64,000 nucleotides of DNA from CAVSUB01 sp963730995 (lineage in GTDB: Bacteria > Acidobacteriota > Vicinamibacteria > Vicinamibacterales > 2-12-FULL-66-21), in contig CAVSUB010000013.1 of assembly GCA_963730995.1 (NCBI GenBank), positions 310,001 through 374,000 on the forward strand, given 5' to 3'. Positions 1-8,587 of the stretch are shown here, piece after piece. Within the stretch, counting starts at the first letter, position 1. Each line of letters starts with the position of its first letter. Both the position numbers and the translations under genes were made by a program. The notes beneath the pieces are model-generated. The model saw nothing but the letters and a program-made list of their open reading frames with translations, ran no database searches and was not told the origin of the DNA.

Positions 1-1
1 C

Positions 2-1945
2 GGCCTGGACGGCTTCGGTCTCGAAACGCACCCTTCCGCCGTGCGCGCGGCCGGCGCGCTGGTGCACTATCTGCGCGAGACGCAGAAGGCCGACCTCGCC
101 CACGTTCGCGAGATCGCCTTTCGGGCCGGCGCCGACTGCCTCCTGATCGATCCGACGACGATGCGGAATCTGGAAGTGATCGAATCCTCCAGCGGGACGC
201 GCGCGGGATCGCTGCTGGACGAGATCGATCGCACGGTCACGCCGATGGGCGGCCGGATGCTCCGGGCGTGGCTGTTGCGCCCGCTCGTGTCGATCGAGCG
301 CATTCAGGATCGCCTCGATGCCGTCGAGGAGTTCGCGTTCCGCACGACCGAGCGCGCGAAAGTGCGCGATACCTTCAAGTCTATTCACGACGTCGAGCGG
401 CTGGTCGGTCGTGCCGCACTCGGCAACGCTGGGCCGCGTGATCTCGTTTCGCTCCGCCAGTCGCTCGCTGCGGTCCCGCGCGTGAAGCTCCTGCTCGACG
501 ATCTTCAGGCGCCGCTCGTCAGAAGCCTGATCGCGGAGCTCGACGACCTCACTGACGTCCGCCGGGCTCTCGAGCAGACGCTGCTGGACGAGCCTCCGGT
601 CTTCGCCCGGGACGGCGGCGCGATTCGAGATGGCGTCGATCCGGACCTCGACGAGCTGCGAACGACCAGTCGATCCGGCAAGCAGCGCATCGCCGAGATG
701 GAGGACGCTGAGCGCGCGCGGACCGGGATCGCGTCCTTGAAGATCCGGTACAACCGGGTCTTCGGGTACTACATCGAGATCTCGAAGTCGAACCTCGCCA
801 ACGTGCCGACCGACTATCACCGAAAGCAGACGATCGCGGGCGGCGAGCGCTTCATCACGCCCGCTCTCAAGGACTACGAGGAAAAAGTCCTCGGCGCTGA
901 CGAGAAGATCCTCGAGCGGGAGCTCGCGATCTTCGAGGCCCTCCGGATGCAGGTCGCGGCGGCGGCGCCGCGGGTTCAGGACACGGCCCGGGCACTCGCG
1001 GCCCTCGATGTGCTCAGCGCCCTGGCTGATACGGCGTCGGCGCTGAACTACACGAAGCCGATGGTGCATACCGGAGACGATCTGATCGCATCCGATGCCA
1101 GGCATCCGGTCGTCGAGCGGCACGTCGCGGACGCGTTCGTGCCGAACGACGTCGCGCTCGACGCATCCGACCACCAGGTTGTCATCCTCACCGGACCCAA
1201 CATGGGCGGGAAGTCCACGTACCTACGTCAAACCGCACTGCTCTGTCTCATGGCGCAGGCCGGCTCCTTCGTAGCCGCGCGCTCCGCGAAAGTCCCGATC
1301 GTCGATCGACTCTTCGCGCGCGTCGGCGCGTCCGACAACCTCACGCGCGGCCAGTCGACGTTCATGGTGGAGATGCAGGAGACAGCGAACATCCTCCACA
1401 GCGCCACGTCGCGGAGTCTCGTGATCCTTGACGAGATTGGCCGGGGCACGGCGACGTTCGATGGCTTGAGTCTCGCCTGGGCAGTCGCCGAGCACCTGGC
1501 GTCCGGCAATCGTGCCCGGCCCAAGACCATCTTCGCCACCCATTACCACGAGCTCACCGATCTCGCAGATGCGCTCCCGTCGGTGGCGAACTTCCATGTC
1601 GTCGTCCGCGAATGGAAAGACGACATCGTCTTCCTGCGGAAGGTCGTAGCGGGCCGCTCCGATCGCAGCTACGGCATCCAGGTCGCCAGGCTCGCCGGCC
1701 TCCCGCCGTCCGTCGTCGTTCGCGCCCGCGAGATCCTCAACGGGCTGGAGCGCGACGAGCTGTCGCGCGGTGGACGACCGTCACTGAGCGGCAGCGGCGA
1801 GCGGCGGCAGCAGCTTGGTCTGTTCCAGACGCCGGCTGCCGGGGACGACGCGCTGCGTGCGAGGCTGCGCGCGGTGGACGTCGACAACTTGACGCCTCTG
1901 CAGGCGCTCGCGCTTCTCGCGGAGCTCAAACGCGAGGCGGAATGA
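2..1945 (+). CDS. mutS: DNA mismatch repair protein MutS (5' end outside window)
   Basis: C-terminal 647 residues of MutS, which recognises mismatches and recruits MutL. The frame is open to the first base, so the N-terminal mismatch-recognition domain lies outside the window. The visible part holds the end of the connector, the lever/clamp region (RYNRVFGYYIEISKSN), and the ATPase: Walker A GPNMGGKST near base 1195, the STFMVEMQETANIL segment, Walker B LVILDEIGRGTATFDG and the ATHYHEL switch. It ends in a typical low-complexity tail and an ELKREAE terminus. The stop overlaps the next ATG (ATGA), implying translational coupling to the solute-binding lipoprotein. Identification is secure. Confidence 0.97.
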   Translation, partial: GLDGFGLETHPSAVRAAGALVHYLRETQKADLAHVREIAFRAGADCLLIDPTTMRNLEVIESSSGTRAGSLLDEIDRTVTPMGGRMLRAWLLRPLVSIERIQDRLDAVEEFAFRTTERAKVRDTFKSIHDVERLVGRAALGNAGPRDLVSLRQSLAAVPRVKLLLDDLQAPLVRSLIAELDDLTDVRRALEQTLLDEPPVFARDGGAIRDGVDPDLDELRTTSRSGKQRIAEMEDAERARTGIASLKIRYNRVFGYYIEISKSNLANVPTDYHRKQTIAGGERFITPALKDYEEKVLGADEKILERELAIFEALRMQVAAAAPRVQDTARALAALDVLSALADTASALNYTKPMVHTGDDLIASDARHPVVERHVADAFVPNDVALDASDHQVVILTGPNMGGKSTYLRQTALLCLMAQAGSFVAARSAKVPIVDRLFARVGASDNLTRGQSTFMVEMQETANILHSATSRSLVILDEIGRGTATFDGLSLAWAVAEHLASGNRARPKTIFATHYHELTDLADALPSVANFHVVVREWKDDIVFLRKVVAGRSDRSYGIQVARLAGLPPSVVVRAREILNGLERDELSRGGRPSLSGSGERRQQLGLFQTPAAGDDALRARLRAVDVDNLTPLQALALLAELKREAE

Positions 1946-3486
1946 TGCGCACCACTCGTCGCGGCTCCTGGCTCCTCGCCGCGATGCTGACGCTGTGCAG
2001 CGGCTGCACCGAGCATCGCTCGCCCGGCGACATGATCGTCGTGGCGGTAGCCAACGCCGCCACAAATCTCGACCCACGCGTTGGATCGGACGAGGCATCT
2101 CAGAAGGCGCACCAGCTTCTCTACAGCACGCTCGTGCGGATCGACGAGAAGCTTCGCGTCGTCTCCGATCTGGCGGAACTCGAGCAGCCGGACCCGGTGA
2201 CATACGTCGCGCGCCTCCGGCACGGCGTGCTGTTCCATAACGGCCGGGAGCTCACGTCCGAGGACGTCGTTTACACATTCCGCAGCTTTCTGGATCCGAC
2301 GTTTCGCGGTCGCTCCGGCGCGTACCGGCTGCTCGCGTCGGTAAATGCCATCGATCGATACACGGTGTCGTTCACGCTGAAGGAGCCGTTCGGCTCGTTT
2401 CCGGTGAACCTGGTGATGGGGATCGTCCAGGCGGGTTCAGGTCTCGCGAATGCGCGACAGCCGATTGGAACGGGCCCGTACCAGCTTGCGGAGTTCGTTC
2501 AGGACGATCGGATCGTCCTCAAGCCCTTCCCTTCGTACTATGGCGGCGCGCCTGCCAACTCCGGCGTCATTCTGAAGGTCGTGCCGGACGACACTATGCG
2601 AGGCCTCGAGCTTCGCAAGGGCACAGTCGACCTCGTCGTCAACGATCTGGCGCCGGACGTCATCCAGCAGCTGCGCGCCGAGGGCCGGCTGCAGGTGACG
2701 TCAGCGGCCGGCACCGACTACGCGTACATCGGCCTGAACCAGCGCGATCCGGTGCTGCGCAATCTGGATGTCCGCAAGGCGATCGGCTTTGCGATCGACC
2801 GCGAGGCCATCGTCAAGTACCTTCGGCGCGGGTTCGCGACAGTCGCGGTCGGGATCGTCCCACCGATGTCCTGGGCGTTCGAGCGCAACGTGTTCGACTT
2901 TCGCCACGATCCGGCGGAGGCGCGGCGGCTGCTCGATGCCGCGGGTTTTCCCGATCCTGATGGCGATGGTCCGAGGCCACGGTTCCGGCTGTCGCTGAAG
3001 ACCTCGACGTCCGAGGTCTACCGCGTCCAGGCGGCGGCCATTCAGCAGGATCTGGCCCGTGTCGGTATTGCGGTTGACGTGCGATCGAGTGAGCTCCTGA
3101 CGCTGCTTTCGGACGCAGCGCGGGGAAACTTCCAGATGTACACGCTGCAGTGGGTGGGCGTGACCGATCCGGACATGCTGCGGCGTGTCTACCACTCGAA
3201 GCAGGCGCCGCCTTCCGGCCTCAACAGGGTTTTCTATCAGAACGCCGAAGTGGATCGGCTCATCGAGCGTGCCGCGGCCGCCGTATCGGACGACGAGCGC
3301 AAGGCGCTCTATTCCGAGGCGCAGCGGTTGATCGCGCAGGATGTGCCGTACATCAGCCTCTGGGACAAGGAGAACGTTGCAGTCGCTCAGGCCGGCCTGC
3401 ACGGCGTTCATCTGTCGCCCGTGGCCGACTTCACCTTCCTCAAGGACGTCACGCGCGCGATGCCGCCATCGGGCGCGCGCGAATGA
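1942..3486 (+). CDS. Extracellular solute-binding protein family 5 (peptide/nickel-type ABC lipoprotein)
   Basis: A 514-residue SBP_bac_5-type protein, the ligand receptor of dipeptide/oligopeptide ABC importers. The N-terminus (MMRTTRRGSW, a hydrophobic stretch, then LCSGC) looks like a lipoprotein signal, so it probably sits membrane-anchored in the periplasm. Family hallmarks: LDPRVGSDEAS near residue 37, the HNGRELTSEDVVYTFRSFLD motif, PIGTGPYQL, and the LDVRKAIGFAIDREAIV segment. The start was chosen at the ATG overlapping the mutS stop because the signal peptide follows it directly; the open frame extends much further upstream but only as mutS antiphase. No permease or ATPase genes are adjacent, so the partner importer is elsewhere or absent. 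Substrate unknown. Confidence 0.9.
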   Translation: MMRTTRRGSWLLAAMLTLCSGCTEHRSPGDMIVVAVANAATNLDPRVGSDEASQKAHQLLYSTLVRIDEKLRVVSDLAELEQPDPVTYVARLRHGVLFHNGRELTSEDVVYTFRSFLDPTFRGRSGAYRLLASVNAIDRYTVSFTLKEPFGSFPVNLVMGIVQAGSGLANARQPIGTGPYQLAEFVQDDRIVLKPFPSYYGGAPANSGVILKVVPDDTMRGLELRKGTVDLVVNDLAPDVIQQLRAEGRLQVTSAAGTDYAYIGLNQRDPVLRNLDVRKAIGFAIDREAIVKYLRRGFATVAVGIVPPMSWAFERNVFDFRHDPAEARRLLDAAGFPDPDGDGPRPRFRLSLKTSTSEVYRVQAAAIQQDLARVGIAVDVRSSELLTLLSDAARGNFQMYTLQWVGVTDPDMLRRVYHSKQAPPSGLNRVFYQNAEVDRLIERAAAAVSDDERKALYSEAQRLIAQDVPYISLWDKENVAVAQAGLHGVHLSPVADFTFLKDVTRAMPPSGARE

Positions 3487-6351
3487 GTCCAGGCGGCCGC
3501 CGAGACGGGATCCGCCGGAGGTCAGACGCCCCCAGGTCCCCAAGACGTCCTGGACTGATCGTGGGACTGACGCTACTGGTCGTGTTCGCGGCCGCCCCTG
3601 CTCTCGCCGCCTCGCGATACGACCCACGCCTTCGATTCCGCACGATCGCGACACCACGGTTCGACATCCACTTTCACCAGGGCGAGGAGGAAGCTGCGCG
3701 CCGGCTCGCGCTGGTAGCCGAGGATGTCGCGACGAGGCTCGATCGGACACTCGGGCCCGCATCCGGGCGCGTGCACGTTGTGCTGGTGAACCAGAGCGAC
3801 CTGCCAAACGGGTGGGCCACGCCCGTCCCTTACAACCTGATCGAGATCAGCGCCGCCGGACCCGACGGCGAGAGCACGATTGCGAACGCAGACGATTGGC
3901 TGCGGCTGGTCTTCACACACGAGTACACGCACATCGTTCACCTGGGCCGATCTCTTGGATGGATCGGCGGCCTCCAGCGGGCGCTCGGGCGAAACCCGGT
4001 GCTCTTCCCCAATCTGGCGTTGCCGCTGTGGGCGATCGAAGGCATTGCAACGTTCGAGGAGAGCGCGCAGACAGGGCAGGGCCGCGTGAATGCCGGGGAC
4101 TTTCGCCAGATAGTCGGGCGCGCAGCATCGGCGTCCAGATTCGAGCCGATCGATCGCGTCGGTGGTGGACTCGACGACTGGCCCGGCGGCAACGCGCAGT
4201 ATGCGTACGGCGCGTTGTTCGATCGCTTCCTCGCCGATCGGTACGGGGCGGACACGCTGCGGCGCCTCACCGACGAGACTGGCAGACGGCTGCCCTACTT
4301 CGGAGCGCCAGCCTTTCGACGGGTGTTCGGCAGATCGCTCGGCGGACTTTGGTCTGACTTCGAAGGCGAGATGCGTCAGGCCGAACAGGCCGAGCCTGCG
4401 ATCGCAAGCCGGCTCACGCATCACGGGTTCACGGTATCCGGACCGCGGTTCGCGCGCGATGGTCGAATCTACTACTCGACCGTCAATCCTCACGGTTTTC
4501 CGGCGTTGATGTCGCTCGATCCAGGTACTGCCAGGCCCCGGGAGATCGCAACGCGATACCTCGGCGATCGGGTGGCGCTTGCCGGGTCGGCGATTGTGTT
4601 CGACGAGATCGAAGTGGCGGCGGAGGTCGGCCTGCAGAGCGACCTCCATGCGGTCTCGCCAGAAACCGGCAACCGGGTGCGGCTGACGCACGGCATGCGT
4701 GCGGCGGATCCGGATGTCGCTCCCGACGGCGCTACTGTCGCGTTCACCGTTCAACGCGGCGATCGCCGCGATCTCTCGATCGCGATCCTGCACGGCGCTG
4801 CCGCTCTGTCGCTGGGGCCGCCCACCGTGCTCGTCTCGGCGCCGGAAACGGAGTTTGCGTCACCGCGATGGTCTCAGGACGGACGCCGGATAGCCGTCGA
4901 ACGTCACGTGCGCGGCAGTCTGCCGGAGATCGTGATCGTCGACGTCGCCACGCGGGCGGTGACGATCGCCGCAGCGTCCGGCACGTCGAGATGCGTGTCT
5001 CCTGTGTGGATGCCGGATGGACGCGGCGTGCTGTTCGCGTCCGATCGCGGCAGCGGACCGTTTCGTCTGTTCGCCGTCGATCTCGCGACAGGCGGGCTGA
5101 GCCGACTGGAAGGGACCGGTTCGAGCGCGCAATCTCCGGACGTCTCAGCTGACGGACGTGCGGTCGTCTACGTCGGGTACACGCCTGATGGCTACGATCT
5201 CTTTACACTGCCGCTCGATGCCGCGCGCTGGTCGCAAGTCGAGAACGCGTCCACGCCGGCGAACGTCCCGACGCCGCCGCCGTCGAGCGGCGATGCCAGC
5301 CACGACTACCATCCGTGGGCAACCCTCGCGCCGCGCTACTGGACGCCGACGGTCGGATCGGATGGAGGAGAGATCGTCGCGGGGGCCGCCGTCGGCGGCG
5401 CCGACGCGCTGGGCCGCCATGCCTATCTGGCCGACGTCGAATGGGCATCGTCGCGAGCGCGCCCGGACTGGGGCGTGTCGGTACTGCTACGATCGGTGGA
5501 GGGCGGCGCTCTTCGTCAGCGCCTCCGACGACACCGACCCGTTTCGAACCGGCGAGGTCCGTTCGATCGAACTGAATGCCGGTGTGCTGTTTCCCTGGAA
5601 GCGGGTCAGATGGGCACAGTCAGCGCTCGCTGGCTTTCACGCCGCCACTGACACCATCGTGTGCGCCACGTGTGAGCGGCCCATCGACGAGCGCGCGGAG
5701 CGGCGCTCGATCAGGACCGGCTATGCCTTCAATTCCGCGAAGCGGTACGGATACTCGGTCAGCCTGGAGGAAGGCTGGAGCTTGACGGCGACGAACGAGC
5801 TGATCGCTCGGGGGCTCGGCAGCGATGGAAATGCCGGTTCGGTGATCGCCGACCTGCGCGGCTACCGTCGCGTCGGCACGCGTCACAGCGCGCTGGCGGC
5901 GCGGTTCGCGGCCGCGCACTCGTGGGGCGACGAAGAAGTACGACGCGAGTTCACCGAAGGCGGCAACGGCCCGCAGGCCGGCGGCTTCCTTTTCGGCGAA
6001 GACGCGATCGGCCTGGTTCGCGGCTTCGACGAAGACACCCGTGGCGCGCACGCCGTTGTGGCCAATCTCGACTATCGATTCCCAATCGTGCGCATCGAGC
6101 GTGGCGCCGGTACGCTCCCAGGGTTCGTTCGCACCGTGCACGGCGCCCTCTTCGCCGACGCCGGCCATGCGTGGAACCAGGCGTTCAGGATGCAGGATGC
6201 CCGCGTGTCTCTCGGAGTCGAGCTGTCGGTCGATACGGTGCTGGGCTATTCGCTGCCCGTGACGTTCACATCCGGCGCCGCCTGGCGCCACGACGGCGTC
6301 ACCGATCGAAACAGCGGCGCCATCTTCGGCCGCATCGGCCGCGCGTTTTGA
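3483..6351 (+). CDS. Peptidase-MA-like / WD40-like propeller / outer-membrane barrel protein, frame interrupted
   Basis: Predicted about 955 residues if one extra base near 5480 is removed. Domains in order: signal peptide (GLIVGLTLLVVFAAAPALA), a gluzincin-type metallopeptidase domain with HEYTH near residue 144 and a downstream WAIEG glutamate, TolB/WD40-like propeller blades (FASPRWSQDGRRIAVERH, SPVWMPDGRGVLFASDRG), and a C-terminal outer-membrane beta barrel ending in aromatic Phe (FGRIGRAF). The first frame stops at 5651; the barrel continues in the +1 frame, and the join reads DWGVS then YCYDRWRAALFVSASDD. The ATG overlaps the stop of the solute-binding protein, so the three genes look coupled. 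Substrate unknown. A sequencing insertion is more likely than a true pseudogene because both halves look well preserved. Confidence 0.8.
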
Positions 6352-6356
6352 GCCCA

Positions 6357-6490
6357 GCGCTGCCGACTGCCGACCATGACTGGCGCCTGCCGACCGCCGA
6401 CTGTCGACTGCCGAGGATGACTGCCGACTGCCGACCCCCGACCATGACTGGAGACTGCGCCTGCCGACCCCCGACCGACGACCCCCGACT
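6357..6490. repeat. Degenerate heptameric tandem repeat, CTGCCGA-type
   Basis: The gap after the barrel-protein stop is filled by copies of CTGCCGA and variants (CTGTCGA, CCGCCGA, CCCCCGA) interrupted by GACCATGACTGG-like spacers. The tract ends at the start of the deoxyhypusine-synthase-like gene. It has no coding signal of its own. It belongs with the other heptamer tracts in this window (see findings). Confidence 0.8.
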
Positions 6491-6496
6491 GTTAAC

Positions 6497-7583
6497 ATGT
6501 CTGGGCGCATGAAGGACAAGTCGCGCTTCCTACGGGCTCCAGTCGAGCCGTTCGTCGTCCAGCCAGGTCTGACAGTGGACGACGTGCTGGAACGGATGGA
6601 GCACATCTCCTTCCAGGGGCGAAGCCTCGCGACCGCGAGACGGATCTGGGAGAAGATGCTGCAAGGCGACTGCACGATTTTCTTCGGGCTTGCCGGCGCG
6701 CTCAGCGCGGGAGGCCTGCGGCTCGTCGTCGCGCACCTGATCGCCGAGCGATACATCGACTGTCTCGTCTCGACCGGAGCCAACCTGTATCACGATCTGC
6801 ACGAGACGCTCGGGCGCCGTCACTACATCGGCTCAGCCAGCGGCGACGACACCGAGCTGCAAGCCCATCGAATCGACCGCGTGTACGACACGTATGCGAG
6901 CGAGGACGAGTTCGTCGAGAACGACGAGTGGATCGCTGCTTTCGTACTGACGCTGGAGAGGCGTCCCTACAGCTCCCGCGAACTTCTGTATCGATTGGGC
7001 GAGTACTCTGTGGAATCAGACCGGCCGCGACGGCATCCTGACGTCCGCGTATCGCGCCGCGGTTCCTATTTTCTGTCCGGCTATCGCTGATTCCTCGATC
7101 GGCATGGGCCTTTCGCAGGCGCGGCACCGCGATCCACAGGCGGGGCACGTTGACGTCATCGGCGACATCATCGAATCCGTGAACCTCGTCATTCGGCGGC
7201 CACGAACTGCGTCGATAATATGCGGCGGCGGCACGCCGAAGAATTTCATCAACCAGGCCACCGTGCAGGCCGAGTTCTACGACGACCGCGTCAGCGGGCA
7301 TCAGTACGCGCTGCAGATCGTGACCGACGTGCCCTACTATGGCGGCGCCTCGGGCTCGAGCCTGGACGAGGCACGCAGCTGGGGCAAGGTTGCCGCGGAC
7401 GCGGAGCAGGTGACCGTGCATGCCGATGCAACCATTGCCCTGCCATTGATTGCGAGCGCTCTGGCGACGAGCGCGGTGCAGATCCTCGCGGCACGCGAGC
7501 GCTTGTGTTTCGATCTGGCGGGTCGGACCATGGCCGTCGACGGACGGCCGCTTCCACAGGACCGTTTCGAGGCGCGCGAATGA
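6497..7583 (+). CDS. Deoxyhypusine synthase-like protein, frame interrupted
   Basis: About 361 residues once one extra base near 7006 is removed. The family is the NAD-dependent deoxyhypusine synthase fold; bacterial members lack an eIF5A partner and are thought to transfer aminobutyl groups onto polyamines or an unknown acceptor. Visible motifs: VSTGANLYHD, SSIGMGLSQ, GGGTPKNF with the lysine that aligns with the catalytic lysine of human DHS, and SGSSLDEARSWGK. The first frame ends at 7090 as junk (SVESDRPRRHP), whereas the +1 frame reads LWNQTGRDGILTSAYRAAVPIFCPAI, the expected family sequence. In-frame ATGs lie at 6497 and 6509; the upstream one is used. The stop overlaps the agmatinase start, so the two genes probably act together in polyamine metabolism. 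Confidence 0.85.
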
Positions 7584-8479
7584 GCTTTCCTTTCGAGTAC
7601 GACCATGGGGCACCGCTGGCGTTTGGCGGCGCGCTGCCGGTGACCCGTTCGTTCGACGACTCCAGAGCCGTCGTTCTTCCGGTTCCGCTGGACCGGACGA
7701 CTTCCTACGTCCCAGGCACCCGCAATGGCCCACGCGAGATTCTGCAGGCGTCCTCGCACATGGAGCTCTGGGACGAGGAAATAGGTGCAGACATCCATTC
7801 GATCGGGATTTTCACGCTGCCCGAGATGGAGCTTCCGTTCGGCGAGCTCGCGCCCCTGATGGAGGAAATCCGTCGCGTCGCGTCGGAGGTCCTGACGAGG
7901 GACAAGTTCCTCGTGACGCTCGGCGGCGAGCACTCCATTACGCCGCCGCTCGTCGCCGCCGCCGCCGCGCGTCACGCCGGGCTGTCTGTCCTGCAGATCG
8001 ACGCGCATGCCGACCTCCGCGATTGCTACATGGGCACGCCGCACAACCATGCCTGCGCGATGCGACGGAGCCTGGAGTACGCGCCGATCACGCAGGTAGG
8101 GATCCGAAGCATGTCGACGGAGGAAGCCGACGTGCTCGCATCGCTCAACACGACGATGTTCTACGACGTCAGCATGCGCAGCGATCCGAGATGGATGGAT
8201 CGTGTCGTCGACAGCCTGACCGAGACCGTCTACCTGACGATCGACGTCGACGGGATGGACCCTGCGATCATGCCGGCGACGGGGACGCCCGAGCCGGGGG
8301 GATTGTCGTGGTACGAAGTCCTGGGGCTGCTTCGCAAGGTAATGGCTCAGAAAAAGGTCGTCGCCTGCGACGTTGTCGAGCTGAGCCCGCTTCCCGGACT
8401 CATGGCGCCGAACTTCCTGTGCGCGAAGCTGGTCTACAAGATTCTCGGATACCGCTTCGGCAGGGGCGTGCGGTCGTAG
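7580..8479 (+). CDS. speB: Agmatinase / arginase-family ureohydrolase
   Basis: A 299-residue binuclear Mn ureohydrolase, most likely agmatinase (agmatine to putrescine and urea). All metal-binding motifs are present: GGEHSIT near residue 114, QIDAHADLRD near 142, and TIDVDGMDPAIMPATGTPEPGG near 220. The length equals that of typical SpeB. ATG at 7580 overlaps the upstream stop (ATGA). Coupling to a deoxyhypusine-synthase-like enzyme suggests that putrescine made here feeds the aminobutyl transfer of its neighbour. Arginine decarboxylase is not in the window. Arginase or another ureohydrolase specificity cannot be excluded by eye. Confidence 0.92.
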   Translation: MSFPFEYDHGAPLAFGGALPVTRSFDDSRAVVLPVPLDRTTSYVPGTRNGPREILQASSHMELWDEEIGADIHSIGIFTLPEMELPFGELAPLMEEIRRVASEVLTRDKFLVTLGGEHSITPPLVAAAAARHAGLSVLQIDAHADLRDCYMGTPHNHACAMRRSLEYAPITQVGIRSMSTEEADVLASLNTTMFYDVSMRSDPRWMDRVVDSLTETVYLTIDVDGMDPAIMPATGTPEPGGLSWYEVLGLLRKVMAQKKVVACDVVELSPLPGLMAPNFLCAKLVYKILGYRFGRGVRS

Positions 8480-8530
8480 GCGCGATTCGGTCAAGCACTA
8501 GAGAAAGCGGGTCATAGCCCCTGTCACGGT

Positions 8531-8566
8531 CAGCCGGCCGTCGTAAAGGTAGAGTCTGGCCGGCTG
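8531..8566. promoter_or_regulatory. Perfect 9-bp inverted repeat upstream of the AAA+ regulator
   Basis: CAGCCGGCC (8531-8539) and GGCCGGCTG (8558-8566) form an exact dyad with an 18-base spacer. It ends 21 bases before the GTG start of the TPR/sigma-54-type regulator. It could be an operator for autoregulation or an RNA hairpin that affects initiation. No -24/-12 promoter is evident nearby. Confidence 0.4.
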
Positions 8567-8587
8567 TATACGAGATATACTCCCGGC

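Noticed and set aside
6357..6490. Possible CRISPR-like array
   Set aside because: Units of about seven bases without unique spacers are tandem repeats, not CRISPR.
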